Source: Pleurodeles waltl | Taxonomy: Eukaryota; Chordata; Amphibia; Caudata; Salamandridae | Reading direction: 5' to 3' | DNA: 64,000 nucleotides | Assembly (NCBI RefSeq): GCF_031143425.1 | Contig: NC_090447.1 | Span: forward strand, 137,039,106 to 137,103,105 | In this document: in pieces, positions 11,072 through 22,592 of the stretch | Numbering within the stretch: the stretch's first letter is position 1 | Layout: the number at the start of each line of letters is the position of its first letter | Made by a program: the position numbers and the translations under genes | Notes under the pieces: model-generated | What the model saw: the letters and a program-made list of their open reading frames with translations, nothing else | What the model was told of the DNA's origin: nothing | Databases searched by the model: none

Positions 11072-13667
11072 GTGTGCCGCTTTCGCCATATCTGTAAGTG
11101 TTTTTGTTTTTCAGCGCCTTGCCTCCTTGCACTCTTGCCCCCATTTGTGCCCCTTCTGATTGCTGTATTCCGCTTGTGCTTTTGTGCCGTTTACCGTATT
11201 TGTGACTGTATTCCTTATTTTGTGACTGCCTTCACTGCCTTGCGCTTTTTCTCACTTTTGTGCCTTTTTTCCACCTGTTTTTCGCCCCTTGGGCGCTCCC
11301 CCTTGCTGCTTTCCCCTGCCGCTGCCTCCCTGTGGCCCCGCCCCCCTCGTGCCCCCATTCGCCGCTCCCTCCCGCCTCCCAGCTGCTCCTCCCTCCCCCC
11401 TCCCTTTTTAATGGCTGGAGCTGCACGTCGAGGGTGAGTGACCTCTGACCTGTTTTTGGTCTAGAGCTCGCCCCCCACGTCCGCAGCACCACCTTGCTGT
11501 CTCGTGTCCCTGACCCCCGCCCACGCTGCTGCTAGCGTGTTCGAGGCCCTCCTCCACCCGCAGGCATCCTCCTGCGCCTCATCCCTGGTGTCTAGTGGGC
11601 TTCTGGTAAGCATCGCTAGACCCGTGTGCACTGTGCCGCTTTCGCCGTATCTGTAAGTGTTTTTGTTTTTCAGCGCCTTGCCTCCTTGCGCTCTTGCCCC
11701 CATTTGTGCCCCTTCTGATTGCTGTATTCCGCTTGTGCTTTTGTGCCGTTTACCGTATTTGTGACTGTATTCCTTATTTTGTGACTGCCTTCACTGCCTT
11801 GTGCTTTTTCTCACTTTTGTGCCTTTTTTCCGCATGTTTTTCTCCCCTGGGCGCTCCCCCTTGCCGCTTTCCCCTGCTGCTGCCTCCCTGCGGCCCGCCC
11901 CCCTCGCGCCCCCATTCGCCGCTCCCTCCCGACTCCCGCCTCCCAGCTGCTCCTCCCTCGCCCTCCCTTCTTAATGGCTGGCGCTGCGCGTCGAGGGTGA
12001 GCGACCTCTGACCTGTTTTTGGTCTAGAGCTCGCCCCCACGTCCGCAGCACCACCTTGCTGTCTCGTGTCCCTGACCCCCACCCACGCTGCTGCTAGCGT
12101 GTTCGAGGCCCTCCTCCACCCGCAGGCATCCTCCTGCACCTCATCCCTGGTGTCTAGTGGGCTTCTGGTAAGCATCGCTAGACCCGTGTGCACTGTGCCG
12201 CTTTCACTGTATCTGTAAGTGTTTTTGTTTTTCAGTGCCTTGCCTCCTTGCGCTCTTGCCCCCATTTGTGCCCCTTCTGATTGCTGTATTCCGCTTGTGC
12301 TTTTGCGCCGTTTACCGTATTTGTGACTGTATTCCTTAATTTGTGACTGCCTTCACTGCCTTGCGCTTTTTCTCACTTTTGTGCCTTTTTTCCGCCTGTT
12401 TTTCACCCCTTGGCCGCTCCCCCTTGCCGCTTTCCCCTGCCGCTGCCTCCCTGCGGTCCCGCCTCCCTCGCACCCCCATTCGCCGCTCCCTCCCGCCTCC
12501 CAGCTGCTCCTCCCTCCCCCCTCCCTTCTTAATGGCTGGCGCTGCGCGTCGAGGGTGAGCGACCTCTGACCTGTTTTTGGTCTAGAGCTCGCCCCCCACG
12601 TCCGCAGCACCACCTTGCTGTCTCTTGTCCCTGACCCCGCCCACGCTGCTGCTAGCGTGTTCGAGGCCCTCCTCCACCCGCAGGGATCCTCCTGCGCCTC
12701 ATCCCTGGTGTCTAGTGGGCTTCTGGTAAGCATTGCTAGACCTGTATGCACTGTGCTGCTTTCGCCGTATCTGTAAGTGTTTTTGTTTTTCAGCGCCTTG
12801 CCTCCTTGCGCTCTTGCCCCCATTTGTGCCCCTCGTGATTGCTGTATTCCGCTTGTGCTTTTGTGCCGTTTACCGTATTTGTGACTGTATTCCTTATTTT
12901 GTGACTGCCTTCAATGCCTTGCGCTTTTTCTCACTTTTGTGCCTTTTTTCCGCCTGTTTTTCGCCCCTTGGGTGCTCCCCCTTGCCGCTTTCCCCTGCCG
13001 CTGCCTCCCTGCGGCCCCGCCCCCCTTGCACCGCCATTCGCCGCTCCCTCCCGCCTCCCGCCTCCCAGCTGCTCCTCCCTCCCCCCTCCCTTTTTAATGG
13101 CTGGCGCTGCGCGTCGAGGGTGAGCGACCTCTGACCTGTTTTTGGTCTAGAGCTCGCCCCCCACGTCCGCAGCACCACCTTGCTGTCTCGTGTCCCTGAC
13201 CCCCGCCCACGCTGCGGCTAGCGTGTTCGAGGCCCTCCTCCACCCGCAGGCATCCTCCTGCGCCTCATCCCTGGTGTCTAGTGGGCTTCTGGTAAGCATC
13301 GCTAGACCCGTGTGCACTGTGCCGCTTTCGCCGTATCTGTAAGTGTTTTTGTTTTTCAGCGCCTTGCCTCCTTGCGCTCTTGCCCCCATTTGTGCCCCTT
13401 CTGATTGCTGTATTCCGCTTGTGCTTTTGTGCCGTTTACCGTATTTGTGACTGTATTCCTTATTTTGTGACTGCCTTCACTGCCTTGTGCTTTTTCTCAC
13501 TTTTGTGCCTTTTTTCTGCCTGTTTTTCGCCCCTTGGGCGCTCCCCCTTGCCGCTTTCCCCTGCCGCTGCCTCCCTGCGGCCCCGCCCCCCTCGCGCCCC
13601 CATTCGCCGCTCCCTCCTGCCTCCGCCTCCCAGCTGCTCCTCCCTCCCCCTCCCCCCTCCCTTCTTA
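11072..13667 (+). repeat. LINE 1 5' monomer array (~560 bp x 4, plus partial)
   Basis: Monomers begin with ctgtgccgctttcgccgtat at about 11072, 11631, 12193, 12751 and 13317, giving periods of 559, 562, 558 and 566. Each contains a C/T-rich block, then ATGGCTGGCGCTGCGCGTCG followed by agggTGAG, and a gtaag motif about 180 bases later (about 350 in from the start of the next unit's core). ATGs lie at 11411, 11974, 12532, 13097 and 13668. The array resembles in layout the promoter monomers of mouse L1, which is an analogy and not homology. Confidence 0.92.
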
Positions 13668-16600
13668 ATGGCTGGTGCTGTGCGTCCGCGCAGCGGTCGC
13701 GCCGCCGGCGCGCCGGAGGAAAGCCCGTCTGCGCCCGTCCGCGCCTGGACCGCGCCCAGCGCCACCCCCCCTGGTCCGACTACCCCCCGCACCACCAGAC
13801 ATCGCTACTCGGCCAGCGAACTCCTCGCCCTCAACCCCGGCTCCTCTACAGCCTGCTTCCAGGCCACTCCGAAGCACACCAAAGGCACCTTCTCCTGCCG
13901 CGCCTGCAACTTCACCTGCGACAGAACTAGGAAGCCTGCAACAACCAACACCAACCACCTCCACTGCATTCTCCTCAACACACACTCCGCACGAAAGCAC
14001 GCCATCCAGCTCTGGGACCTGCTCGACACCATCGCCCCAGACGTAGCCTTCCTGACCGAAACCTGGTGCAACGACTCCTCGGCCCCTGACATCGCCATCC
14101 CTGACGGCTACAAGATCTCCAGAAGAGACCGCACCAACGGAATCGGAGGAGGAATAGCCATCGTCCACAAATCCACCCTCAAGATCCACACCCACACGGA
14201 CGACACCCTCAAGACAGCTGAACACCTTCACTTCCGGATCCACACGGACCCCAACACCACCCTCAGAGGAACACTCATCTACCGACCACCAGGACCAAGA
14301 GCACCCTTCAGTGACACCATTGCCGACCTCGCGAGCACCCACGCCCTCGCCTCTACGGACTACATCCTCCTTGGAGACCTCAACTTCCACCTAGAGAACA
14401 ACAACGACGCCAACACCGCATCACTGACCCTCAACCTCTCCAACCTCGGACTCAGACAACTGGTCAACACACCCACCCACATCGCCGGCCACACGCTCAA
14501 TCCGGTCTTCTCCGCAAACAACCACGTCACCTTCAGCCACACCCCCGAACTCCACTGGACCGACCACCACTGCGTCCACTTCACATGCAAGAAACACACT
14601 GAGCACCACCGCACCCCACTACCCCCTCACCGCCGCTGGAGCAAAGTTACCGAAGACCAACTAACCAGCACCCTCGCCCAGAACCCGCCTACCGACCCTA
14701 CCGACCCGGACACCGCCGCCGTCAACCTCCAACAGTGGATCCTCAACTGCGCAAACACCCTCGCACCACTCAAGAGGCCCACCGTCAACCAAGAAAAGAA
14801 AAAAGCAGCCTGGTTCACAGACAAACTCATCACCTCCAAACGCACCTGCCAGAAACTTAAGAAGAAATGGCTCCTCGAACGCACACCCGACAGCCTGACA
14901 ACCCACAAAGAAGCCACCCGCAAGCACCACCAACTAATCCGACTTGCCAAACGCTCCCACTTCACAGAACGCCTAAACAACAACGCACACGACAGCAAGG
15001 AGCTCTTCTGCATCGTGAAGGAGCTCTCCAACCCCAGCGCCAACGTCAACGACGTCCCACCATCTCAGAAACTCTGCGACGCACTCTCCACCTTCTTCTA
15101 TCAGAAGATCGCCGTCATCCACGACAGCCTTAACACCACACCGCCGCCAGACCCCACCCCCGACAACTCCTCCTACGCCAACCGCCTCACCACCTGGACC
15201 CACGTAAACAACGACGAAACTCGCAAGATCATGAACTCCATACATTCAGGATCCCCTTCAGACCCTTGCCCACACCACGTCTACAACAAAGCCGACTCCA
15301 CCATCGCCCCCCAACTTCGAAAGATCATCAACCTATCCTTCGAAACCGCGACTTTCCCGGACAGTTGGAAGCACGCTGATATCCAAGCCCTCCTCAAGAA
15401 ACCCAAGGCTGACCCCAATGACCTCAAAAACTTCCGCCCGATCTCCCTCCTCCCCTTCCCAGCGAAGGTCATCGAGAAGATCGTCAACGCCCAGCTCACC
15501 CACTACCTCGAGGACAACTCCATCCAGGACCCCTCCCAGTCCGGCTTCAGACGCAACCACAGCACCGAGACTGCGCTCCTCGCCGCCACAGATGACATCA
15601 GACAGCAAATGGACAATGGCGAAACTTCAGCCCTCATCCTCCTGGACCTTTCCACTGCATTCGACACGGTCTGCCACCGCACCCTACTAACACGCCTCCA
15701 CGAAGCCGGAATACAAGACAAAGCCCTCAACTGGATCTCCTCATTCCTCTCTGGCAGAACCCAGAGAGTCCAACTCTCACCCTTCCGCACCAAAGCCACC
15801 AACCTCATCTGCGGCGTCCCCCAAGGCTCCTCGCTAAGCCCAACACTGTTCAACATCTACATGGCACCCCTCGCACAACTGGCCTGTCAGCACAATCTCA
15901 GCATTCTCTCCTACGCCGACGACACCCAGCTCATCCTCTCCCTCACTAAAGATCCACACACCGCCAAAGCCAACCTCCATGAGGGATTGAAATCCATTGC
16001 TGAGTGGATGAGAAACAGCTGCCTGAAATTAAACTCCGACAAGACGGAGGTCCTCATCCTCGGACGCACCCCCTCGGCCTGGGACGACTCCTGGTGGCCC
16101 ACCGCGCTGGGACCCCCCCAACACCAGCCAACCACGCACGCAACCTCGGTTTCATCCTCGACTCCACCCTCACCATGTCCAAACAGGTCAACACAGTTTC
16201 CTCCTCCTGCTACAACACCCTCCGCATGCTCCGTAGAATCTACAAATGGATCCCGACGGAAACCAGAAGAACGGTGACCCAGGCCCTCGTCAGTAGCAGA
16301 CTTGACTACGGCAACGCACTCTACACAGGCATCCCAGCAAAAGACATCATACGACTCCAACGCATCCAAAACGCCTCCACCCACTTGGTCCTCGACGTAC
16401 CCTGCCGATGCCACATCTCCCACCACCTGAAGGACCTCCACTGGCTCCCCGTGGAGAAGAGGATCACCTTTAAGCTCCTCACCCACGCGCACAAGGCACT
16501 CCACAACACCGGACCCGCCTACCTGAACAACAGACTCAACTTCTACGTCCCCTCCCGCCAACTCCGCTCTGCCAACCTCTCCCTCGCCATCGTTCCCCGC

Positions 16601-16741
16601 TTCCAACGCAAGACTTTCGGCGGCAGATCCTTCTCCTACCTCGCCGCCAAGACCTGGAACTCCATCCCGACCCCCCTGCGCCAGACCCAGGACCTTCTCA
16701 CCTCCAGGAGACTCCTCAAGACCAGGCTCTTCGACCAATAG
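13668..16741 (+). CDS. LINE 1 EN-RT polyprotein (one frameshift near 16113)
   Basis: Endonuclease plus reverse transcriptase that would nick target DNA and prime cDNA synthesis. I start at 13668, the ATG that matches the monomer ATGs; the frame is open further upstream only because the C/T-rich 5' region lacks stops. Residues: C63, C77 and C80 form C-x13-C-x2-C; the EN has LTETW (129-133), GDLN (236-239) and TDHH (298-301). RT motifs are LDLSTAFD (659-666), GVPQG (716-720) and YADD (749-752). Near 16113-16119 a run of seven C moves the frame by one base, and the C-terminal domain (RLDYGNALYTG, LHWLPVEKR) continues in the next frame to the TAG before 16742. Otherwise I see no stop, so this is either a nearly active copy or an assembly error in the homopolymer. 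Confidence 0.93.
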
Positions 16742-16828
16742 CACCCCCCCCCCACTCCCCTCAGCGACTTGAAACCCTAACCGGTACGTAGCGCGCTTTA
16801 TAAATATTGTGATTGATTGATTGATTGA

Positions 16829-17365
16829 TCCACTCTCACACCCAGGATGAGACTCTCACACCCACTCTCACACCCAGACAGACACTGTCACACCAATTTT
16901 CGCATTGAGACACTCTCACACCCACTGTGAAACCCTTGGTGAGACTCTCACACGCAGTCACACACCCATATAGACACTCATACTCACAGCAACACAGACA
17001 CTCCAACTCCCACTCTCACTCTCATACCCACACAGCCACTCTTACACTCAATCTCACACCCAGGCACTCTCACATCTATGGTGACACTTTCATACCCACA
17101 GTCACAAACAGACAGACAATCTCATACCCATTCTCACACCCAGACACTCTCACACCCACTCTTAAACCCACTTTCACAGCTACACAGAAAGTCTCACACC
17201 CATACTCATACCCAGACACTCTCACACCCACTCTCATACACACACAAACACTCTCACACCCAGACAGACACTCTCACATCCACTCACACACCTAGGGTTA
17301 CACTCTCACACCACTGTCACAACCAGAGAGGCACTATCAGACCCACTCTCACACCCAGAACTGGC
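16829..17365. repeat. Minisatellite (CACTCTCACACCCAGACAGA-like)
   Basis: Degenerate tandem units of about 8-20 bp rich in CACTCTCACACCCA. It continues the stretch at 11020-11070, with LINE 1 between the two parts. The open frames across it are low-complexity His/Ser/Thr strings and not genes. Confidence 0.85.
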
Positions 17366-18496
17366 TTATACACTAACACCGAAACACAGTTATGTATCCT
17401 GTATTGCAAGAGACAGTTACGCACACAGTTACATACCCCTGTAGTCACCAACACAGCCTGTAAGCCATTCATATATACAATTACATACACATTTAGAGAC
17501 CCATAGAATTACTAAAAGAGCTAGTCACATAGTGGCATAGCTACTCAAACATATGGTGACACCCATATAGGGAATGATACACTAACTCAGATATGTAGGC
17601 AAGTATGGACACAACCTACTTACCTATCCACACAAGTAGTCCTTTAAACATGGCTCAAGCCTACTAATGCAGAGCCTAAGTGTGCAGTTCTACTGTCAGC
17701 TCCACTTGGCATTAGAAAACCCTCTTGACAAGCTTTAAGTCGTCCTTATACTACACAAAACTCACCTCAGTTGGACCGTAGATAGACAATAGAGCATGGT
17801 GCTTTGTAGTTAAAAGGTGAAACTTCATTCTGAGTTTCACAGAGTTACATGTGCCTAGTTATATATCCAGGTTTCCACCTACACTGCAACTCACATACCT
17901 ATTTTCAAAAGGATCGAGCCACTCACACACCCAGTGAGACATTGAAAGAGCCACTTATATATTCATGCACACAACCATGCACACATGCATGCAGCAATAT
18001 CTGAGCCAGTTGGGGACTGATACAGTCACTCCAATATGTAGTAAATTGCTAAACCCATCCTAGTCACCCATTCAGACATGTAATCCTTTAAGCATGGCTT
18101 GGGCATACTACTGCAGTACCTGAGTGTGCGGTTTTATTGCCAGCTCAACTTGGCATTCAAACATCCTTTTCCAAGCCTTAACCTGTCCTTTTACTACACA
18201 AAACTCACCTCTCAGCTAGGCTGTTGGTGATCCATAGAACATGGTGCTTTGTGATTAAAAGATAAAATATGTCCTTATGAGTTTCATTAAGTTAGAAGTG
18301 TGCTTGCAGACCCCTATGGCTATGGCTTGTTATATATGCAGTCTCCTACCCATACTGCAACTCATATACCTATTTACAAAAGCATAGAGCCCCCCACACA
18401 CACATATTCAGACAATGAAAGAGCCACTTATACGTTCACACACATACCCAGACATTAGTAATGTATCCAGCAGTATCGGAGCCAGTTGCACACATA
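17366..18496. repeat. Degenerate ~450-640 bp tandem satellite, first part
   Basis: Two units share anchors such as 'gcagagcctaagtgtgca' (near 17675) or its variant near 18115, 'cagctcaacttggcatt', 'actacacaaaactcacct' and 'agtatcggagccagttg'. The same units continue at 27562 and 32034. Spacing of the anchors is 445 bp here and about 625-640 bp elsewhere once insertions are removed. The last bases before the Harbinger are cacata, completing its ATA duplication. Confidence 0.85.
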
Positions 18497-18530
18497 GGTG
18501 GTCATTCTGACCTCGGCGGTAAAAGGCGCC
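18497..18530 (+). repeat. Left terminal inverted repeat of Harbinger copy 2
   Basis: Starts GGTGGTCATTCTGACC, then CTCGGCGGT. The motif GGTCATTCTGACC recurs inside at about 18583-18595, and cggtcaga occurs again near 18537 and 18782, so there are several possible subterminal binding sites for the Myb-type proteins. Confidence 0.85.
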
Positions 18531-18869
18531 TACCGCCGGTCAGAAATCCTCCATAATCCCGCCGCGGTCGCGGAAACCCGCCACGGTCATTCTGACCCGC
18601 AGAAGGCAAACCTCCGAAAATCCGACCGCCACAACAGACCGCCAGACCAGCGGTCGGCGGAAAGGTGGAGGTGACAAAACCTCCACCGTCACGCCAACAG
18701 AAATACGCCCATGCCATTACGACCCACGAATCCACGCGGCGGTCATTCAAACGCGGTATTCCATTGGCGGGACACACCGCCGCGGTCAGAATACACACAA
18801 ACGAACAAAACTCAGCCACATTGGACGATTTGAATCCCACACACCTGATACACATACACACACCACTCC

Positions 18870-18900
18870 CACACACACAATACAATATAAAACACCCACC
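18870..18900 (+). promoter_or_regulatory. Possible TATA element upstream of gene A
   Basis: An acaatataaaac motif lies about 210 bases upstream of the gene A ATG, in a stretch rich in ACAC repeats. The position is reasonable for a promoter inside the left end, but no initiator can be defined by eye. Confidence 0.35.
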
Positions 18901-19094
18901 CACATCACCCACAAACCCCTACGCTAAAAAATTCGTAAAGAAGGCAAGAGCGAGACACCAGCATCCAAAAAATAACGGCCACAGCCACTCAACACCATCA
19001 CCCACACACTATCCACACACAAAACAACACACACCACCACACTCAACTCACTTAAATACACATACTCCACCCCACACATCATACACACCACCCC

Positions 19095-20703
19095 ATGGCA
19101 CCCCAAAGACAACCCCGCTTCACAGACGAAGAACTCAGGGTCATGGTGGAGGAAATCGTTCGGGTAGAGCCCCAGCTGTTCGGCACACAGATACAATACA
19201 CCAGCATTGCCCGGAGGACGGAGCTATGGCAGAGGATTGTCGACAGGGTGAACGCAGTGGGACAGCACCCCAGAAATCGGGAAGACATCAGGAAGCGATG
19301 GAACGACCTACGGGGGAAGGTGCGTTCCATGGTATCCAGGCACAACATCGCCGTGCAGAAGACTGGCGGAGGACCCCCACCTCAACCCCCACAATTCACA
19401 TCATGGGAGGAGGAAGTCTTGAACATCCTGCATCCTGACGGCCTCGCAGGAGTCGGCGGAGGAATGGATACTGGTAAGTTGAAGCTTCAATACTGCTTCC
19501 CCCCCACCTGCATGCCAAATCAGACCCCAACCCTCACCCCCATCCTCGAACCCCACCCTCACCCCCACCCCCATCCTCACCCCCACCCTCACCCCCACCA
19601 CCATCCTCACCCCCACCACCATCCTCACCCCCACCACCATCCTCACCCCCACCCCCAGCACACCTATTCCCCGCCAATGTCTCACCATCACAACCCACAC
19701 ATCCCAAAACCTAGGCCTGCATGCGTCCACTAAGCATGGACACCCATCACCAAAGCATGCCCAATGCATATACACATCCCCCCCACAAGCCACCCTCACC
19801 AAAGCCCCCACACACGAATGCCAGCACTTGGGGACACGAGAACCCACAGATACACCCATATGCCACACATTGAAACTATAACCATACCTCTATACCCCTG
19901 CAGGACCCGACCGTCAACACACCGCGGCGGAGGGGCCAGAATTCTCCACACCCCCCACCCAAGAGGCCGTCAGCGATGACAGCAGCTCTGTCGACCTGGA
20001 CACCGATGACCAGCCCGGACCATCGGGGACCTCTGGACAGTCGGTTCCCCTCACACAGGCCCAGGCCACTACAGACCCAAACCCCTCTGGGAACACCAGC
20101 ACAGCTCCCACCCAGCGGGCCCATGCCTCTGTCTCCAGGGCGCGTCAATCTGCGGTGTGTCTACCACTACAGGGCACCCAGGATAACCCACCACCCCAAC
20201 AACAACAGGGACCTGGGGGCAGTGGTAGTGGGCACACCGGCCAGGGGGCAGAGGCCCAGGGAAACAGGGCAACTCGGAGGGCAGCTGTGCGACAGGGGGG
20301 GGAGGAGAGGCCCAGGGAACCCACTCTCCACGAGGTCCTCACCACCATCATGGGAGCATACAACCGCTCCCAGGAGACGATGGCGACGGTACTGGCCCGG
20401 TTCCAGGAGATCCAGGTACTGCAGGAGGAACACTATCGGGGGTACAGGGAGGACATCAGAGCCATCAACACCACCCTGGTTACCATGGTAGGGCTGCTGC
20501 AGGACCTCGTCAACAACTGGGCGGACACTGAACAACACCCAAGGGCCCCTGCCACTAGCCTGGACCAAGAACAGCCAACCACCTCCGCCGGCGCTAGTGG
20601 ACAGGAGGCCCCCGCACAGCAGCAGCCCACCAGACCCCCACCTCCTGCAGGAGAAGAACCACCCCGCAAGAGGGCCCTGAGATCTCGCAAGAAGACAGAG
20701 TAG
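19095..20703 (+). CDS. Harbinger gene A: Myb/SANT-like DNA-binding protein, 2 exons
   Basis: Exons 19095-19473 and 19904-20703 join in frame (379 + 800 nt, 392 aa). The donor is ctg/gtaagt and the acceptor follows tacccctgcag. Residues about 8-75 form a Myb/SANT-like domain: FTDEELRVMVEE, then TELWQRIVDRVN and NREDIRKRWNDLRGKV, with the spaced tryptophans of MSANTD-type domains. After an acidic stretch (AVSDDSSSVDLDTDD) there is a helical region at about 275-332 (FQEIQVLQEEHYRGYREDI) and a basic tail PPRKRALRSRKKTE, a likely nuclear localisation signal. In known Harbinger systems the Myb-like partner binds the element ends and carries the nuclease to the nucleus. The intron contains a CCACCCTCACCC-type simple repeat (19545-19660). 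Confidence 0.88.
19540..19665 (+). repeat. Simple repeat in gene A intron
   Basis: Repeats of cccaccctcac and ccaccaccatcctca, each 6-15 bp. They lie wholly inside the intron and read as Pro-His strings in the unspliced frame. Confidence 0.9.
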
Positions 20704-20916
20704 GATGTCAAGACCCCCGCCAGCAATGGATACCACCTGATGTCATCCCACTGTCCCACATTGTCACCCTGTCCATCCTTGAACTGCCCATGCTCCATCT
20801 CTCCACAGGCCTCTGGACAATGCACCTGTGTGACTGTTACTCTGGACTCTGCCATGGACATTCCTTCACCATAGCCCCCACCCACTTGAAACCACCCATC
20901 CCATTTTGAGCACTTA

Positions 20917-20922
20917 AATAAA
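20917..20922 (+). terminator. Polyadenylation signal of gene A
   Basis: AATAAA about 215 bases after the gene A stop codon. The homologous signal in copy 1 is at 1829-1834, likewise about 185 bases after the stop, which supports its use. Confidence 0.75.
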
Positions 20923-21186
20923 CACCTATTTTGCACCAAAATATCTGGAGTCTGGCTGTGATTTCAATAGATTGTAATTGACATGACAGTGCAAATATGT
21001 CCTTGTACATGGTGAAGTCAACAAACAGCTGCCACAAAGCTGTAGTCCATGGGGAAACGAAGCACAGGACTCGTAGTGGGGACCCCAGATCTGAAATAGG
21101 GAGGGAAAAGCCAAAACTCAGTCATCATACACTGGGGCAAATAGACAGGCAGCAGAGATGCTGGAGAGTAGTTAACATTTACTAAA

Positions 21187-22164
21187 TTATCTTTGAAATG
21201 TTACCTGTGTCCTATTGGAAGTACTGTTCAATGATTGCAAAGCCAGGTTGTGAAGCATGCAGCAGGCCACGATGATGTGACACACCTTCTTAGGTGAGTA
21301 CATTAGGGATCCACCTGTCATATGCAGGCACCGAAACCTGGCCTTTAGGAGGCCAAAGGTGCGTTCGATCACCCTCCTAGTACGCCCATGGGCCTCATTG
21401 TACCGTTCCTCTGCCCTGGTCCGGGGATTCCTTACTGGGGTCAGTAGCCACGACAGGTTGGGGTACCCAGAGTCCCCCACTAGCCATACACGGTGTCTCT
21501 GTAGCTGTTCCATCACGTAAGGGATGCTGCTATTCCTGAGGATGTAGGCGTCATGCACTGACCCTGGGAATTTGGCATTTACATGCGAGATGTACTGGTC
21601 AGCCAAACACACCACCTGGATGTTCATTGAATGGTAATTTTTTCTGTTCCTGTACACCTGCTCCCTGTCTCTTGGGGGAACCAAAGCCACATGGGTCCCA
21701 TCAATGGCACCAATTACGTTGGGAATATGTCCAAGGGCGTAGAAATCACCCTTCACAGTAGCCAATTCGCCCACCTCAGGGAAAATGATGTAGCTCCTCA
21801 CGGATTTCATCAGGGCAGACAACACTCTGGATAACACCTTCGAAAACATGGGCTGAGACATCCCAGAAGCAATTCCCACGGTTGTCTGAAATGACCCACT
21901 TGCCAAGAAATGGAGTACTGACATGACCTGCACCAGAGGGGGAATCCCTGTGGGTTGGCGGATGGGGGACATCAGGTCGGGCTCCAGCTGGGCACACAGT
22001 TCATGGATAGTGGCACGGTTAAGACGGTAGGTCAGGATAATGTGGCGTTCTTCCATTGTCGACAGGTCCACCAGCGGTCGGTACACGGGAGGATTCATCC
22101 GTCTCCTCGCCCAACCCAGCGGACGGTGCCTAGGAAGGACACCATGGAGCACACAGTCAAGCAA
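21187..22164 (-). CDS. Harbinger DDE nuclease (HARBI1-like), main exon
   Basis: The frame is open for 325 aa from the ATG at 22164, close to the ~350 aa of HARBI1. The RNase H-like triad is present: D155 in GAIDGTHVAL, D231 in GDSGYPNLSWLLTP and E267 in RTRRVIERTFGLLK, with PGSVHDAYIL between. It would cut at the element ends and join them to a 3-bp target. The first 12 residues may be intronic: a ttcctAG acceptor ends at 22130, and an exon starting at 22129 joins in phase to a short exon at 27230-27148, giving 341 aa (D171, D247, E283). An alternative start is M23 (MNPPVY). The closest relative in the window is the broken copy at 2130-2990. Confidence 0.93.
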   Translation of the reverse strand: MLDCVLHGVLPRHRPLGWARRRMNPPVYRPLVDLSTMEERHIILTYRLNRATIHELCAQLEPDLMSPIRQPTGIPPLVQVMSVLHFLASGSFQTTVGIASGMSQPMFSKVLSRVLSALMKSVRSYIIFPEVGELATVKGDFYALGHIPNVIGAIDGTHVALVPPRDREQVYRNRKNYHSMNIQVVCLADQYISHVNAKFPGSVHDAYILRNSSIPYVMEQLQRHRVWLVGDSGYPNLSWLLTPVRNPRTRAEERYNEAHGRTRRVIERTFGLLKARFRCLHMTGGSLMYSPKKVCHIIVACCMLHNLALQSLNSTSNRTQVTFQR

Positions 22165-22199
22165 CCCACAGGTACGTACTCACAGCTAGCACAGTAAAC

Positions 22200-22592
22200 G
22201 ATTCTCTATGCAGTGAATGGCGTGTCTGAGTGGCTATGTAAGGCCTAGGCCTGTGTGACGCAGTTGAAATTGAGACATGTGGGCCCTGGAAATGGCGGCT
22301 GCCTGACCTGTGAAGTGTGACAATGGGATGTGAGGTCAATGCGCTGGCGTGGCACACCGCGGCGGGCGGCGGGCCAAGACCGCGGCGCCAAGCCGCATTG
22401 GTTAACATTGAAGCCTATGGGTTTCAGGAGCCAATGGCGAAGGGCGCCGGCGGTGGCGGGACGCACCGCCGCGGTACGCACCGCCGCGGACGTGACCGCC
22501 ATTTTCTATCTACTTATCCACTTGCGACTTGAACTTTCACAGGAGAGGACCTATACTGCAAGTGTTGCTGTGACCTCGGTCTGGAAGGGACA
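22200..22592 (+). promoter_or_regulatory. GC-rich candidate promoter of gene C
   Basis: A GC-rich, CpG-containing stretch with ATTGG near 22399 and CCAAT near 22431, ending about 160 bases before the gene C ATG. The repeated gcaccgccgcgg motif (22463-22490) matches sequence near the element ends. The equivalent sequence in copy 1 is 3360-3560. If the nuclease has a remote first exon, this stretch also lies in its intron. Confidence 0.45.

Larger units (their letters stand above)
11071..16828 (+). mobile_element. LINE 1: near-full-length L2-like non-LTR retrotransposon
   Basis: The element consists of four ~560-bp 5' monomers plus a fifth that leads into the ORF, one EN-RT reading frame, a short 3' UTR ending cgctttataaatattg and a (TGAT)n/(ATTG)n tail at 16810-16828. 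The single endonuclease/RT frame, the YADDTQL box and the short-repeat tail place it in the CR1/L2 group; the exact clade needs a tree. It lies inside a minisatellite, with no clear target-site duplication. Low decay suggests a recent insertion. Confidence 0.9.

Noticed and set aside
13380..13667. Upstream extension of the LINE 1 frame (start at 13380)
   Set aside because: It translates the C/T-rich part of the last monomer. The ATG at 13668 is the one kept in all monomers and resembles the LINE 3 start.
16927..17506. His/Ser/Thr-rich frames of 122 and 142 residues
   Set aside because: Low-complexity readings of the CACTCTCACACCCA minisatellite.
19401..19868. 155-residue minus-strand frame opposite the gene A intron
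   Set aside because: It is the complement of a CCACCC simple repeat (Gly/Val/Met string) and antisense to the exon/intron of gene A.
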